From the NCBI GenBank assembly GCA_022758935.1, contig JAEMQG010000118.1:1-13400 (forward strand): 13,400 nt of DNA. Reading direction: 5' to 3'. Position 1 is the stretch's first letter; the number at the start of each line of letters is the position of its first letter. The notes under the pieces were generated by a model, which did not search any database, was not told the DNA's origin, and worked only from the letters and a program-made list of their open reading frames with translations. This document shows positions 12,828-13,400 of the stretch, in pieces. Source of the DNA: Candidatus Nitrosopumilus sp. GTDB lineage: Archaea; Thermoproteota; Nitrososphaeria; Nitrososphaerales; Nitrosopumilaceae. A program made the position numbers and the translations under genes.

Positions 12828-13400
12828 ATGGATTGGGGGTTACAAAATAGAATTTCACAAATTATTAAACCTCAAAATAACCGCGCATTAATGTTGGCTG
12901 TTGATCATGGGTACTTTTTAGGACCTACTGAAAATTTAGAAAACCCAAAAAAGGTAATTGCGCCTCTATTGAAATACTGTGATTCTTTGATGCTAACAAG
13001 AGGTGTACAAAGAACATCCGTTCCAACCTCTACTAATGTGCCTATGGTTTTACGAGTATCTGGCGGTTCAAGTATTATTGGCGAAGATTTATCACAAGAA
13101 GAAATCACTGTTAGTATTAAAGACGCAATTAGACTAAATGCCAGCGCACTTGCAATGTCTATTTTTGTTGGCTCAAAATATGAACATCAAACTATTGTAA
13201 ATCTTGGAAAATTAGTTAATGAGGCTGAAGAATATGGAATTCCAGTGCTCGCAGTAACTGCGGTTGGTAAAGAACTTGGAAAAGATGCTCGATATCTTTC
13301 ATTAGCGTGTAGAATAGCTGCTGAACAAGGTGCTCATATAGTTAAGACCTATTATTGCGATAATTTTGAGAAAGTTGTTCAATCTTGTCCTGTCCCAATA
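12828..13400 (+). CDS. LsrF-like class I aldolase/thiolase (3' end cut by window edge)
   Basis: The frame is open from ATG 12828 to the last base (191 codons) and the C-terminus is outside the window. It belongs to the DeoC/DhnA class I aldolase family: AVDHG with Asp26 near the start, and the Schiff-base Lys173 in VKTYYC. The similarity to E. coli LsrF as I recall it is close (LDHGYF-type opening with GPT, LMxTRG, LRxSGGSS, DAIRLNASALA, VGKEL.KDARY, SCPVPI). LsrF is the thiolase that cleaves the phosphorylated AI-2 derivative to acetyl-CoA and dihydroxyacetone phosphate. Related archaeal enzymes include fructose-bisphosphate aldolase and the ADH synthase of the alternative aromatic pathway, but their motifs fit less well. 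No lsr transport or kinase genes are visible, so the physiological substrate is open. Confidence 0.88.
   Translation, partial: MDWGLQNRISQIIKPQNNRALMLAVDHGYFLGPTENLENPKKVIAPLLKYCDSLMLTRGVQRTSVPTSTNVPMVLRVSGGSSIIGEDLSQEEITVSIKDAIRLNASALAMSIFVGSKYEHQTIVNLGKLVNEAEEYGIPVLAVTAVGKELGKDARYLSLACRIAAEQGAHIVKTYYCDNFEKVVQSCPVPI

Noticed and set aside
1..13400. tRNA, rRNA, CRISPR arrays, insertion sequences or a prophage
   Set aside because: No cloverleaf-like, repeat-spacer or transposase signal was found in the gaps, all of which are short (at most about 160 bases).

Overview
The window looks like a low-GC, compact archaeal chromosome segment from the Nitrososphaerota (Thaumarchaeota), probably a Nitrosopumilus-like ammonia oxidiser. 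The pointers are a Vps4-type CdvC ATPase with an ESCRT-III-like gene just upstream, a TrmB-family regulator, an A-type ATP synthase subunit F, a small SWIM protein, and TATA-like boxes about 25 bases ahead of start codons that lack Shine-Dalgarno sequences (leaderless genes). The taxon is inferred from gene content and was not tested by a search.

Layout. 1-972: the 3' part of a DHH/DHHA1 phosphoesterase gene. 994-2641, minus strand: a TrmB-family regulator followed by a RidA-family gene. 2642-2800: a divergent control region with nested inverted repeats. 2801-5046: a tight cluster of an ESCRT-III (CdvB-like) paralogue, an unrecognised helical protein and CdvC. 5122-9529: carA and carB, the two subunits of carbamoyl-phosphate synthase. 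9643-10392, minus strand: a metallophosphoesterase, divergent from a SWIM zinc-finger protein (10427-10729). 10779-11030 and 11033-11386: two unrecognised small genes in convergent orientation. 11422-11715: ATP synthase subunit F. 11753-12781: a zinc-dependent, NAD-type dehydrogenase. 12828 to the right edge: an LsrF-like class I aldolase/thiolase.

The most striking observation is in carB. A 21-base insertion (6341-6361) with an in-frame UAA sits inside one of the best conserved parts of the protein, just before FDYSGSQ. Removing exactly these 21 bases restores a full-length CarB of about 1080 residues. The junctions fold into a bulge-helix-bulge structure with both cuts after the second bulge base, the signature of archaeal tRNA-type introns. 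This is best read as a tiny protein-coding intron removed by the tRNA splicing endonuclease, so carB expression would depend on RNA splicing. In addition neither carA nor carB has an ATG, GTG or TTG at the expected start: carB seems to begin at CTG behind a GGAGG, and carA probably at ATT behind a GAGG.

Working together: carAB supplies carbamoyl phosphate for pyrimidine and arginine synthesis. CdvC and its upstream partner(s) belong to ESCRT-type membrane remodelling or division. The TrmB-family protein faces the cdv cluster across an operator-like region and may control it. The dehydrogenase and LsrF-like enzyme are adjacent and may share a carbonyl/sugar-phosphate substrate. No tRNA, rRNA, CRISPR array or insertion sequence was seen, and no gene-free stretch exceeds about 160 bases.
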